From an uncultured Clostridium sp. (GTDB lineage Bacteria; Bacillota; Clostridia; TANB77; CAG-508): a stretch of DNA of 64,000 nt. The stretch spans positions 1-64,000 of the forward strand of contig CAOKMF010000009.1 of assembly GCA_948469655.1 (NCBI GenBank), in the 5' to 3' direction. The notes under the pieces are model-generated. The model did not search any database and was not told the DNA's origin. It saw only the letters and a program-made list of their open reading frames with translations. The position numbers and the translations under genes were made by a program. This document shows positions 39,543-50,139 of this stretch, one piece after another (the stretch's first letter is position 1; the number at the start of each line of letters is the position of its first letter).

Positions 39543-40899
39543 ATGGCTTTTGAAGGGCTAGGGTCAAGGCTACAAGAAATTACAAGAAAACTTAGAGGTA
39601 AAGCTAGAATTACAGAAGGAGACTTAAAAGAAATTTTAAGAGAAGTAAAGCTTGCACTTCTAGAAGCAGACGTAAACTACAAAATAGTAAAAGAATTTAT
39701 CTCTATTATAGAAGAAAAAGCCTTAGGTCAAGATGTTTTAAAGTCATTAACTCCAGGACAACAAGTAATAAAAATTGTAAAAGATGAGCTTGTAGAACTT
39801 CTTGGTGGAACAGAAAGCAAAATAGCATTTACTCCAAATCCGCCTAGCATAATTATGCTAGTTCGGACTTCAAGGTTCTGGTAAAACAACAACAGCAGGA
39901 AAACTTGCCAATCTTTTAAGAAAACAAGGGAAAAACCCATTACTTGTTGCATGTGATGTGTATAGACCAGCAGCTATAAAACAATTACAAGTTGTAGGAG
40001 GGTCACTTCGGAATACCAGTTTTTGCAAATGAAAACTCAAAAGATCCACTTCATATAGCAAAACAAGCAATGAATGTTGCTAATTCTAAGCTAAATGATG
40101 TTATAATACTAGATACTGCGGGAAGACTTCACATAGACGAAGAACTAATGCAAGAATTAAAGAATATTAAACAAAATGTAAAACCACATGAAATTCTTCT
40201 TGTGGTAGACAGTATGACAGGTCAAGATGCTGTAAATGTAGGAGAAGTTTTTAATGAAAAACTTGGAATAGATGGAGTTATTCTTACAAAATTAGACGGT
40301 GATACAAGAGGTCGGTGCTGCTCTTTCTGTAAAAAAAGTTACAGGAAGACCAATAAAATTTGCACGGCATGGGAGAAAAATTAAGCGAAATTGAAGTATT
40401 TCACCCAGATAGAATGGCTGAAAGAATTTTAGGTATGGGAGATGTACTATCAATAATTGAAAAAGCAGAAGAAGCATTTGACGAAGAAGAAGCTCTAAAA
40501 CTCGAAAAACAACTTAAGAAAAAAGAATTTGATTTAGATGATTACTTAACACAGTTAAGACAAATAAAGAAAATGGGTTCATTTTCGTCTATACTTAAAA
40601 TGTTACCAGGTGCAAATAAGCTTGGTGATATAAAAGTAGATGATAATGAATTTGTAAAAATAGAAGCTATGATTTGCTCTATGACGGCAAAAGAAAGAAG
40701 AAATCCAAAACTTTTAAATGGAAGTAGAAGACAAAGAATAGCAAAAGGTTCAGGAACGACAGTACAAGACTTAAATAAATTTATGAAATCTTTTGAAATG
40801 ACTGAGAAAATGATGAAGCAAATGAAAAACAAAAAAGGTGGAATGAAAAAGGCATTAAATGGTCTTGATATGAATGACTTAAAGAACTTTAAAATATAG
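39543..40899 (+). CDS. ffh: Signal recognition particle GTPase Ffh, with four CGGN sites
   Basis: 450 residues after dropping a C at 39864 (Gly108), 40009 (Gly156), 40313 (Gly257) and 40365 (Gly274). The first site is the leading glycine of the GTPase P-loop ([16 protein letters not shown]), and the last is in the [20 protein letters not shown] motif. [15 protein letters not shown] (G3) and LTKLDGD (G4) are intact, and a C-terminal M domain rich in Met follows. Ffh is essential in nearly all bacteria, so the four sites must be tolerated by the cell if they are real. Confidence 0.95.
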
Positions 40900-40950
40900 T
40901 TATTAAATTTTAAAAATATATTAATTTTAAAGAGGAGGTAAATATACAAA

Positions 40951-41181
40951 ATGGTAAAAATCAGATTACAAAGAATAGGAAAGAAAAAAGCACCTTTCTA
41001 TCACATAGTAGTTGCAGATTCTAGGTCACCAAGAGATGGCAAAATCATTGAACAAATTGGTACATTTGACCCTATGAAAGATCCAGCTGTTATAACTCTT
41101 GATAAAGAAAAATGCGATGCTTGGATAAAGAATGGAGCTAAACCTACTGATACTGTTAAAGCTTTAATCGAGAAGGCATAA
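40951..41181 (+). CDS. rpsP: Ribosomal protein S16
   Basis: S16 (76 residues), starting [20 protein letters not shown], with [28 protein letters not shown] site. The usual ffh-rpsP-khpA-rimM-trmD-rplS order holds. No CGGN site although its flanking genes all have them. Confidence 0.98.
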   Translation: MVKIRLQRIGKKKAPFYHIVVADSRSPRDGKIIEQIGTFDPMKDPAVITLDKEKCDAWIKNGAKPTDTVKALIEKA

Positions 41182-41194
41182 GGGGGTAAAAGCA

Positions 41195-41426
41195 ATGAAA
41201 GAAAGTTTAAGAACAATTATTGAAGCCCTTATTTGCGATAAAGCTAGTGTTCAAATTGAAGAAAAGGAAACAAAAAACGGTATAGTATTTGAAGTAAAAG
41301 TAGCTGAGCGGTGATATGGGACGTGTAATTGGAAAAGAAGGTAGAATTGCAAAATCTATAAGAACAATCTTTAAAGCAATTGGTACCAAAGAACAAAAGA
41401 AAGTTACAATTGAATTTATTGATTAA
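41195..41426 (+). CDS. khpA: KH-domain RNA-binding protein KhpA, one CGGN site
   Basis: A 76-residue single KH-domain protein between rpsP and rimM (KhpA/YlqC), which pairs with KhpB in Gram-positives and influences cell division and sRNA binding. Dropping the C at 41309 (Gly39) gives VAEGDMGRVIGKEGRIAKSI, the GxxG loop region of the KH fold. Start ATG 41195 after AGGGGGT. Confidence 0.94.
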
Positions 41427-41443
41427 ATTTAAGGAGATCCAAA

Positions 41444-41966
41444 ATGGATAACTTATTAGAAATAGGTCAAATAGTTAACTCATATGGGATAAAAGGTTTT
41501 TTCAAAGTTGTACCATATACAGACGATATGAAAAGATACAGTAAGTTAAAAAGTGTATACATTGAAAAAGACAAAAAGCTTATAAAAATGGAAATAGAAG
41601 AAGTAAAATACCAAAACAAATTAGTTTTACTAAAACTTAAAGGTATAGACGATATAAACGATACTTTAGAATATAAAAATTGTTATATCAAAATAGATAG
41701 AGCTGATGCAGTAAAACTTCCAAAAGATAGTTACTTCATAGTAGATTTAATAGGGATGGAAGTCGAAACAGATGACCGGTAAACACTTAGGAAATCTTGT
41801 AGATGTATTTCCAACTGGAAGTAATGATGTATATGTTGTAAAAGATGAACTTGGAAAACAAACACTACTTCCTGCAATAGGTGATGTTATAAAAAGCGTA
41901 GATGTAGAAAGCAAAAAAATGATAGTTCATTTATTGGAAGGATTAAAAGAAAAAGATGAAGTTTAG
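41444..41966 (+). CDS. rimM: Ribosome maturation factor RimM, one CGGN site
   Basis: 173 residues after dropping the C at 41777 (Gly112). N-terminal RimM domain LLEIGQIVNSYGIKGFFKVV and PRC-barrel PKDSYFIVDLIGMEVETDDG with KHLGNLVDVFPTGSNDVYVV. It acts in 30S head assembly with S19. Its end overlaps the trmD start by 11 bases, so the correct frame also sets translational coupling. Confidence 0.95.
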
Positions 41967-42619
41967 TATTTTAACACTTTTCCCAGAAATGTTTGCAGGA
42001 TTAAATACAAGTATATTAAAACGTGCGGAAGACAAAAAACTTATACAAATAGAATATGTAAATATAAGAGACTTCTCAAAAAATAAGCACAAAAAAGTTG
42101 ACGATACACCATATGGTGGGGGAGCTGGAATGGTAATAATGCCAGATGTTGTATATGATGCATATGAATCTGTAAAAACGGATAAAAGTAAAGTAATTTA
42201 CCTTTCGCCTAAAGGAACGACTTTAAATCAAAAAAAGGTAGAAGATTTAAGTCATGAAGAACATATTATACTTATTTGCGGGCATTATGAAGGAATTGAC
42301 CAAAGAGTTATAGATGAAATTGTAGATGAAGAAATATCCATAGGAGACTATGTTTTAACAGGTGGAGAAATACCTGCAATGGTACTTGTAGACACAGTAT
42401 CAAGATATGTAGATGGAGTAATAGCAAAAGAATCAAGAGAAGAAGAAAGCTTTTCAAAAGATGATTTGTTAGAATATCCACAATATACAAGGCCAGAAGA
42501 ATTTCATGGAATGAAAGTTCCAGAAGTATTACTTAGCCGGTAATCACCAAAATATAGAAAAATGGAGAAAAGAAAAATCTTTAGAAATAACACGTAAAAA
42601 AAGAAAGGAGAAAATGTAA
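41956..42619 (+). CDS. trmD: tRNA (guanine-N1)-methyltransferase TrmD, one CGGN site
   Basis: Methylates G37 of tRNAs, which protects against +1 frameshifting. 220 residues after dropping the C at 42538 (Gly195, [13 protein letters not shown], a conserved motif near the C-terminus). Start [20 protein letters not shown] and the knot motif [20 protein letters not shown] are normal. The stop overlaps the rplS start (TAATG). That this enzyme itself carries a CGGN site is worth noting in a genome that may use four-base decoding. Confidence 0.95.
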
Positions 42620-43290
42620 TGGACGTTATAAAAGCTATTGAACATGAGCAATTAAAATCAAAAGTACCAGTATTAGACGTTGGTAATACAGTAAAAGTTC
42701 ATGTTAAAGTAAAAGAAGGAAACCGTGAAAGAATACAGGTTTTCGAAGGAATAATTATAAAGAAACAAGGTGGAGGAGTAAACGAGACATTTACAGTAAG
42801 AAAAATTTCTTATGGAGTAGGTGTTGAAAAAACATTTCTTTTACACTCACCTAACGTTGAAAAAGTTGAAGTTGTAAGAGTAGGTAAAGCAAGACGTGCT
42901 AAACTATTCTATCTAAGAGATAGATTAGGTAAATCTGCTAGAACTAAAGAGAAAGTTGGAGCAAGAATTGAAACTAAGGAACAAATATTAAAAGAAGAAA
43001 TGGTAGAAGAAGTTCCGGCTGTTGAAGAAGTACCAGAAGCTACTGCTCCAGTAGAAGAAGTAGCTACACCAGTTGTAGAAGAAACTCCAGCACCAGTGGA
43101 AGAGACACCAGTAGTAGAAGAAGTTAAAGAAGAGGCAAAAGCTGAAGAAGTATCTGAAGCTGTTGCACCAGAAGAAGCTCCAGCAGTAGAAACTGAAGCT
43201 CCTGCAGTAGAAGAAACTGTTGATACAGTATCAGAAGAACCTGCAGAAGAAGTAAAAGATGTAGCTGAAGATACAAAGACAGAAGAATAG
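42619..43290 (+). CDS. rplS: Ribosomal protein L19 with a long acidic C-terminal extension
   Basis: The first 115 residues are ordinary L19 ([50 protein letters not shown]). After them comes a tail of about 100 residues made of Glu, Val, Pro and Ala repeats ([20 protein letters not shown] and variants), highly acidic and probably unstructured. Such a tail is unusual for a ribosomal protein, which is normally basic. The frame is continuous with no CGGN site. A natural CCG-GCT pair occurs at 43015. Confidence 0.94.
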   Translation: MDVIKAIEHEQLKSKVPVLDVGNTVKVHVKVKEGNRERIQVFEGIIIKKQGGGVNETFTVRKISYGVGVEKTFLLHSPNVEKVEVVRVGKARRAKLFYLRDRLGKSARTKEKVGARIETKEQILKEEMVEEVPAVEEVPEATAPVEEVATPVVEETPAPVEETPVVEEVKEEAKAEEVSEAVAPEEAPAVETEAPAVEETVDTVSEEPAEEVKDVAEDTKTEE

Positions 43291-43301
43291 AAAACAAAAA
43301 T

Positions 43302-43330
43302 TTGACATATAATTAAAATGATGTTATAAT
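43302..43330 (+). promoter_or_regulatory. Perfect consensus promoter after rplS
   Basis: TTGACA (43302-43307), 17 bases, TATAAT (43325-43330), a full sigma-A consensus with optimal spacing. The nearest gene downstream starts 360 bases away, but a strong terminator lies only 45-80 bases on, so it seems to drive a small RNA. Confidence 0.75.
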
Positions 43331-43336
43331 GACATC

Positions 43337-43412
43337 AAGACGTCGATAAATAAGTTTTTCAATAAAACAGTCAAAAAAAGACTAGGTATAACGCACCTAG
43401 TCTTTTCTTTTG
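43337..43412 (+). ncRNA. Candidate small RNA of about 75 bases
   Basis: Bounded by the consensus promoter at 43302-43330 and a terminator (AAAGACTAGGT / ACCTAGTCTTTTCTTTT, 43376-43412). There is no open reading frame with a binding site. It has no recognised family. Alternatively the terminator is that of the rplS operon and the promoter a coincidence. Confidence 0.5.
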
Positions 43413-43693
43413 TTGCTAATCACTTAGATTTTTTATTATCAAATAAATCAATATAAGTTTTAGCAACTCAAATAAGTTATTCATATAAAAACAGTCCTCC
43501 TTTCTACCTTGAGAAAGGCTATTACATCATAATATAGAATTTAACAAAAGTCAACAATTTTTACGAACTTTTGTTCAAAAACAATTACTTACTTTGTATT
43601 AATGAAAAATTAATAATTAATACCTTTTTTCTTAAGATAATTTCTGATATAATATATCTATCTAAAAATACATAAAAAGGGATGGAAAAAAGT
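43413..43693. other. Gap before the response regulator
   Basis: No gene seen. It contains a dyad CCTTTCTACCTTGAGAAAGG (43499-43518) next to CCTCC on the plus strand, and an AT-rich stretch with TATAAT-like strings (43650-43657) that is probably the promoter of the two-component genes. Confidence 0.5.
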
Positions 43694-44389
43694 ATGTACA
43701 ATATATTAGTTTGTGATGATGATAAAGAAATAGTAAAAGCAATAGAAATATACCTTGTAAAAGAAAATTACAATGTACTTAAAGCATATAACGGAGAAGA
43801 ATGCCTAAAAGTTTTAAAAGAAAACACAATACATCTAGTAATATTAGATATCATGATGCCTGTAAAAGACGGAATAGAAACAATAGAAGAAATAAGAAAA
43901 GAAAAAACCATACCAGTAATCATGCTATCTGCTAAGTCAGAAGATGAAGACAAAATCAAAGGATTAAACTTAGGTGCAGACGATTACGTAACAAAACCAT
44001 TTAACCCACTAGAACTAATTGCAAGAGTGAACTCAGGCATTAGAAGATATACAAAACTTGGAACAATCGAGAATGAAGAAAACAAAAAAATATATAGTTC
44101 TGGGGAACTTATAATAGATGATGACTTGAAAAAAGTAACAGTAGAAGGTAAAGAAGTAAAACTTACACCAACAGAATTTAACATTTTAAAATTCTTAACA
44201 AAAAACAAAGGAATAGTATATTCAATAGACCAAATATATGAAAATGTGTGGGAAGATGAGGCATATGGAGCAGATAATATCATTGCAGTACATATAAGAC
44301 ACATAAGAGAAAAAATCGAAATAAACCCAAAAGACCCTAAATATCTAAAGGTAATTTGGGGAATCGGTTATAAAATAGAAAATATATAA
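43694..44389 (+). CDS. OmpR/PhoB-family response regulator
   Basis: A 231-residue regulator. Receiver domain with acidic pair DDD near the N-terminus, phospho-acceptor in LVILDIMMPVKDG, and LSAKSEDEDKIKGL and YVTKPFNPLEL. C-terminal winged helix with LTPTEFNILKFLTKNKGIVY and ADNIIAVHIRHIREKIE. ATG 43694 (MYNILVCDDDKEI) is preferred over ATG 43682, since GGGATGG then serves as binding site. It is paired with the kinase 22 bases downstream. The target is unknown. Confidence 0.94.
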   Translation: MYNILVCDDDKEIVKAIEIYLVKENYNVLKAYNGEECLKVLKENTIHLVILDIMMPVKDGIETIEEIRKEKTIPVIMLSAKSEDEDKIKGLNLGADDYVTKPFNPLELIARVNSGIRRYTKLGTIENEENKKIYSSGELIIDDDLKKVTVEGKEVKLTPTEFNILKFLTKNKGIVYSIDQIYENVWEDEAYGADNIIAVHIRHIREKIEINPKDPKYLKVIWGIGYKIENI

Positions 44390-44411
44390 GGAAAGGTCTG
44401 CCTAAATTATA

Positions 44412-46601
44412 ATGAAAGAGAGCAAAATATTAAAAGTTATATGTTATATAATGCTTCCAATACTTATTCGGAAGTGTAATACTCGCAATATTTTATAGCA
44501 TAAATAAAGAAAGTTATGACAATGAATTAAATAAACAATATTTTGAAAGTGAAGACTTTGCAGATTATTATATGAATGCACTTCGCTCTGAAATTCACAC
44601 ACTAATTCATAATGATAATAAAAACTATATTAGCGGAGAAGATGGCATAAGAATATATTATACGACTACAAGAGGAAATGAGTTTTCATATTTAAAAAAC
44701 TGCAATTTTGTTATTAGATATTTGCCTAGAAATAAGGTATATACAAATATTGGATATCCCTCTTTATATAGTCTAGAAGAAATGAAAAATTATTTAGAAA
44801 ATCAGCATGGTAAAAAGATATCTATATTAAAAGGAGAAATAGAAGCAGATACAAATATTTTAGAATATACTTGGGAAAATTACAAAAATACATTTATAGG
44901 AGAATACTATTATTCAGAAAGTGAATATTATAAAGAACTTGACGATTATGGAAGAGAGAATATAAATTTATATACTGGAGCGGTTGTTGATGCCCAAAAA
45001 GGAATTTCTGAAGACGGAGCGACTGCTAGCACACAAGAAAAAGTTTCTATAGTGGATGCAGAGGATTTAATATATGTAGATTATAGTATAGAAGATTTTG
45101 AAATATATATGACATATGAAGAGCAGTTTAATTTAGGTTCATATGCTACATATATTATAGGAATTTTAAATGCTCTTGCACCTTTTGAAAATGCAATATA
45201 TATATCAGTCCCAATTTGTGGGGTACTTACAGCGGTTATTATAATTTATCTTGTAATATCGATTGGATATAAAAAGGGCAAAGAAGGAATAGATCTAAAT
45301 GATATAGATAAAATACCTATTGAGATATTAATTGGAATTATAATATCTATTATAGCGTTAGTCGTACTATTAGTCGAAATATTTTATGGAACACAAACTA
45401 TATATTATAAACTATATTTAAGTGCAATTATTACAGAATATTTAGTTATCTATGTGTTATTTATGATAGGTATGACAAGCATTATAAAAAGAATAAAAGC
45501 AAAAACTATAATAAAAAATAGTATAACATATAAGGTGTTTAAACTATGCCAAAAATTGCTAGCTAAACTAAAAAAAGGTATTGATGTATTTACAGAAAGA
45601 TTAAATATTACATGGAAACTAATAGGATTTTGCTTGATATATTTGTTTACCATGGTATTTATGTTTATATTGTTTGATGGTGCAGAGCGGAATTGCAATT
45701 CTTATTGATATAGGAATAACTGTATATATATTTTATCAAACTATACAAAGAATTAATTGCTTTAAGAGAATTGAAGAAATGTTAAAAAACATATACGAAG
45801 GAAATAATAAAGAAAGGCTAAATGAAGAGAGCTTTACAAGGGAATTTAAGCAGATGGTAAACTATATAAATGATATATCTAATGGCTTTGAAAATGCAGT
45901 AGAAGAAGGAATCAAGAGTGAGAGATTAAAAACAGAACTTATAACTAACGTATCTCATGATATAAAAACTCCATTAACCTCAATTATAAACTATGTAGAC
46001 TTAATTAAAAGAGAGAATATTGAAAATGAAAAATTAAAAGAATATATCGAAATACTGGAAGCAAAATCGCATAGACTAAAGAGATTAACAGAAGACTTGG
46101 TTGAAGCGTCAAAGGCATCATCTGGAAATGTAAAATTAAATTTAGAAGCTTTAAACATAGGCGAACTTATAAATCAGACAACAGGAGAATTTGAAGATAA
46201 GTTTAAAGATAAAGATTTAGAAATAATTGCAGATATTCCAAAAGAAGGAATATTTATAGAAGCGGATAGTAGATATATGTATAGAGTTATAGAAAACATA
46301 TTTAGCAATGTATCTAAATATGCTTTAAAAGGGTCAAGGGTGTATGTAGATGTTTCAGAAAAGTCAGAAAAAGTCAAAATAGAAGTAAAAAACATATCTG
46401 AGCAAAAGCTAAATATCAGCGAAAGCGAGCTTATGCAAAGGTTTGTAAGGGGTGACAAGTCGAGAACAACAGAAGGGTCTGGACTTCGGACTTTCAATAT
46501 CAAAAAGCCTTACAAACTTACAGGGTGGGGAGTTTGAGATAAAAATTGATGGCGACTTATTTAAGGTAGAATTGGAATTTGACATAAAACATAGCATATG
46601 A
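44412..46601 (+). CDS. Membrane sensor histidine kinase, with three CGGN sites
   Basis: 728 residues after dropping a C at 44469 (Gly20), 45688 (Gly426) and 46487 (Gly692). N-terminal membrane segment, an extracytoplasmic sensor domain (about residues 40-200), several more membrane segments (about 205-440), HisKA with NVSHDIKTPLTSIINYVDLI (phospho-His), and an ATPase domain with NIFSNVSKYA (N box) and EGSGLGLSISKS (G2 box). The third site is the second glycine of the G2 box. Triplet reading would remove the start of the gene as well. It forms an operon with the response regulator. Confidence 0.93.
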
Positions 46602-46611
46602 TAAAATAATA

Positions 46612-46729
46612 AAACACTGTACGATGCTCGTACATAGTTTGAAGTGGGAGAAATCCTACTATCAGGGCTGGAGGCCCAATCTATACAGTCACGGGACGAA
46701 GAGATTCTTCGGTCCGTGGCTTTTTTTAG
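46612..46729 (+). ncRNA. Multi-hairpin RNA with terminator before uvrA
   Basis: Closing helix ACTGTA / TACAGT (46617-46622 and 46683-46688) encloses three hairpins: GTACGATGCTCGTAC, GTGGGAGAAATCCTAC and GGGCTGGAGGCCC. A strong terminator follows (CACGGGACGAAGAG / TTCTTCGGTCCGTG and TTTTTTT, to 46727). The form suggests a riboswitch-like or small regulatory RNA. I cannot match it to a known class, and it has no T-loop, so it is not a tRNA. The next gene is uvrA, with its own -10 (TATAAT about 46768). Confidence 0.6.
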
Positions 46730-46809
46730 CAATTTTATCCAAACTCTTGTTTTTTATTTTAAAGTATTGTATAATATATAGCATAAGTTTATTTTAAATG
46801 GGGGACAAA

Positions 46810-49640
46810 ATGAACGATAAAATAGTTATAAAAGGTGCGAAAGAGCATAATTTAAAAAATATAAACTTGGAAATACCAAGAGATAAATTGGTAGTAATAA
46901 CGGGACTTTCAGGTTCTGGAAAATCATCACTTGCATTTGATACACTTTATGCAGAAGGACAAAGAAGATATGTAGAGAGCCTTTCTTCATATGCACGTCA
47001 GTTCTTAGGCATAATGGAAAAACCAAATGTAGAATCAATAGACGGACTTTCACCTGCAATATCAATAGACCAAAAAACAACATCAAAAAATCCACGTTCA
47101 ACAGTTGGAACAGTAACAGAAATATATGATTATATACGTCTTTTGTATGCAAGAATTGGTGTTGCATATTGTCCAAACTGTGGAAAGAAAATAGAAAAGC
47201 AAACACTAGACCAAATTGTAGACAATATTTTAACATTAAGTGAAGGTACAAAAATACAAATACTTGCACCGATAGTTCGTGGGAGAAAAGGCGAATTTGT
47301 AAAACAACTTGAAGGATATCAAAAACAAGGCTTTGTTCGTGTAAGAATAGATGGCGAAAATTATGAGCTTACAGACGATATAAATATAGACAGGAAAAAG
47401 AAGCATAGTATTGAGCTTATAGTAGATAGATTAATAATCAAAGAAGGAATAAGAAATAGGCTTGCAGAATCAGTAGAAATTGCTTTAAAAAACGCAGAAA
47501 ATATGGTACTAGTAAATATAAATGGCAAAGAAGATAAAATGTATAGTGCAAACTATGCTTGTCCTGACTGTGGAATAAGTATAGGAGAACTATCACCTAG
47601 AATGTTTTCTTTTAATAACCCATTTGGAGCTTGTCCTACTTGTACAGGTATAGGATACTTAATGAGAATGGACCCTGACTTAATAATACCAGATAAAGAC
47701 AAGACCTTATATGATGGAGTTAAAGCCTTTGGCTCAAGCACTATGAAAAAAGGCGAGACAATGGCTAAAATGTATTTTGAAAGTATTCGGAAAACATTAT
47801 GGTGTAGATATATCAAAACCAATAAAAAAACTTCCAAAAGATTTCTTAGACAAAATTTTATATGGTACAGGTGATGAAAAAATTGACTTTGAATATGAAT
47901 CGCCTATTGGCATAAGAAAATTTACAGCACCATTTGAAGGAGTAATACCAACACTTGAAAGAAGGCATAATGAAACTAAATCACAAGGTATGCGTGATTT
48001 TTATGAAATGTATATGAGTGATAGTGATTGTCCGACTTGTAATGGTGCAAGGCTAAAAAAAGAAAGCTTATGTATTAAAGTAGGAAATAAGAATATAAAT
48101 GAACTTACAGAAATGTCAATTTCTAATATAAAAGATTATCTAAATTCTCTAAAACTTACGAAGTCAGAGCAGGTGATTGCAGACCAAATTTTTAAAGAAT
48201 TAAATAAAAGATTACAATTCCTATTAGATGTAGGACTAGAATATCTAACATTATCTAGGTCAGCTCGGAAGTCTATCAGGTGGAGAAGCTCAAAGAATAA
48301 GGCTTGCAACACAAATAGGTGGAGGCTTAACAGGAGTATTATACATCTTAGACGAGCCAAGCATAGGTTTACACCAAAGAGATAATGATAAATTAATTGC
48401 GACACTTAAAAAACTAAGAGACCTTGGTAATACTGTACTTGTTGTAGAACATGACGAAGATACAATGTATGCAGCAGACCAAATAATAGATATCGGACCT
48501 CGGACCCCGGAGTTCATGGTGGAAATGTAATTCGGACAATGTACAGCAGAAGAAATAAAGAAAATACAAGGCTCAGCAACTGGTGATTATTTAAGTGGAA
48601 GAAAGAGAATTGCTGTTCCAAAAAAGAGAAGAAAGTCCAATCGGAAAGTCAATAGAAGTAATTGGAGCTACACAAAATAATCTAAAAAATATAAATGTAA
48701 AAATACCACTTGGCGTATTTACCTGTGTAACTGGAGTTTCAGGTTCTCGGAAAATCTACTTTAGTTAATGAAGTACTATATAAAAAACTTGCAAAAGAAA
48801 TAAATAAGTCAAATGAGAAACCAGGTAAATGTAAAGAAATAAAAGGTATAGAAAACATAGATAAAATAATAAACATAGACCAATCACCAATAGGAAGAAC
48901 ACCACGTTCTAATCCTGCAACTTATACAGGAGTATTTGATATCATACGTGATTTATTTGCTACAACAAATGAAGCAAAATTACGAGGATATCAAAAAGGA
49001 AGATTTAGTTTTAATGTGCCAGGTGGAAGATGTGAAGCTTGCCAAGGTGATGGAGTTTTAAAAATAGAAATGCACTTTTTGCCTGATATATATGTTCCTT
49101 GCGAAGTATGTAAGGGCAAAAGATATAATAAGGAAACATTAGAAGTAAAATATAAAGGAAAAACTATTGCAGATGTCTTAGATATGACAGTAGAAGAAGG
49201 ACTAGAATTTTTTGATAAAATACCAAGAGTTAAACAAAAAATACAAACTCTTTATGATGTAGGTCTAGGATATATAAAACTTGGACAACCATCAACTACG
49301 CTTTCTGGTGGAGAAGCACAAAGAGTAAAACTTGCAACTGAACTTTCAAAAAAACCAACAGGAAAAACTTTATATATATTAGACGAACCAACAACAGGAC
49401 TTCACATTGCAGACGTTCATAAATTAGTTGATATACTTCAAAGATTAGTAGATACAGGAAATAGTATTGTTGTAATAGAGCATAACTTAGATTTGATAAA
49501 AACATCAGACTATATAATTGACTTAGGTCCAGAAGGTCGGAGAAAATGGTGGAACAGTAGTACAAGTTGGAACTCCAGAACAAATTGTAAAAAATGAGAA
49601 AAGCTATACAGGAAAATTTTTGAAAAAGTATTTAGAATAA
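46810..49640 (+). CDS. uvrA: Excinuclease ABC subunit A, with eight CGGN sites
   Basis: UvrA (940 residues after correction, the family's normal length) recognises DNA damage in nucleotide excision repair. First Walker [13 protein letters not shown], zinc module CPNC and CPDCG, signature LSGGEAQR twice, second Walker A TGVSGSGKSTLV, second zinc finger [10 protein letters not shown] is dropped at 47788, 48266, 48501, 48508, 48533, 48642, 48748 and 49538 (Gly327, 486, 564, 566, 574, 610, 645, 908). The seventh is inside the second P-loop. Three fall within 35 bases in [19 protein letters not shown] 46810 follows GGGGGAC. Confidence 0.95.
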
Positions 49641-49641
49641 G

Positions 49642-49674
49642 AAAAAAAGCTCCAGCAAAATGGAGCTTTTTTTC
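49642..49674 (+). terminator. Terminator after uvrA
   Basis: AAAAAGCTCCA / TGGAGCTTTTTTTC hairpin directly after the stop. Confidence 0.9.
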
Positions 49675-49681
49675 TTTAAAA

Positions 49682-49771
49682 TTAATGATTATTTTGATTG
49701 TTTTGGTTGTTATTGTTTTGATTATTATTGTTGTTACCTTTGTTTTGGTTATTTTTCTTTTCTTTTGACAT
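49682..49771 (-). CDS. Tiny Asn/Gln-rich protein
   Basis: A 29-residue frame, starting MSKEKKNNQNKGNNNNNQ and ending in His, made almost only of Asn, Gln and Lys. It has a good binding site (GGAGGTG on the minus strand) seven to eight bases upstream. It shares the uvrA terminator in reverse. It resembles small Asn/Gln-rich spore or coat peptides in plan only; no family is recognised and it may not be translated. Confidence 0.5.
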   Translation of the reverse strand: MSKEKKNNQNKGNNNNNQNNNNQNNQNNH

Positions 49772-49918
49772 AATTTAAGCACCTCCAGTGTATTAAATCT
49801 ATATATAGTATTGACTTTTAAATATTAATTATACATTAAGATAAAAAATAGGGGAAAAATATTCTTGATTTTTGCTTTAAAAAATGTTAAAATATGAACA
49901 TTAAAAGGATGTTTTAAA

Positions 49919-50110
49919 ATGGGAAATATTATATTTTTAATAATTGGACTTATATTATCGGTCACAGGAGTAATTTTTATATATGACGCAAGAAGTATTT
50001 CATCAAAGCTATTTAGTTTTGGTGACAAAAATGAAGCATCAGCAGGTTTAAAAATTTTAGGCTTTGTAATTTCGATTATAGGAGTTTTAATTATATATTT
50101 TAATTTGTAA
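49919..50110 (+). CDS. Small two-span membrane protein
   Basis: 63 residues with two hydrophobic segments (about 3-22 and 44-62) joined by a charged loop ISSKLFSFGDKNEASAG. Weak site AAAAGGATG. It lies 29 bases upstream of the L,D-transpeptidase gene. Unknown function. Confidence 0.7.
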   Translation: MGNIIFLIIGLILSVTGVIFIYDARSISSKLFSFGDKNEASAGLKILGFVISIIGVLIIYFNL

Positions 50111-50139
50111 AATGGCATTTAAGCTTAAAAGGATAGAAA

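Noticed and set aside
46617..46690. tRNA gene, perhaps the expanded-anticodon tRNA
   Set aside because: No T-loop consensus, no 7-bp acceptor stem and no CCA end; the fold is three short hairpins within one helix. I found no tRNA gene in the window.
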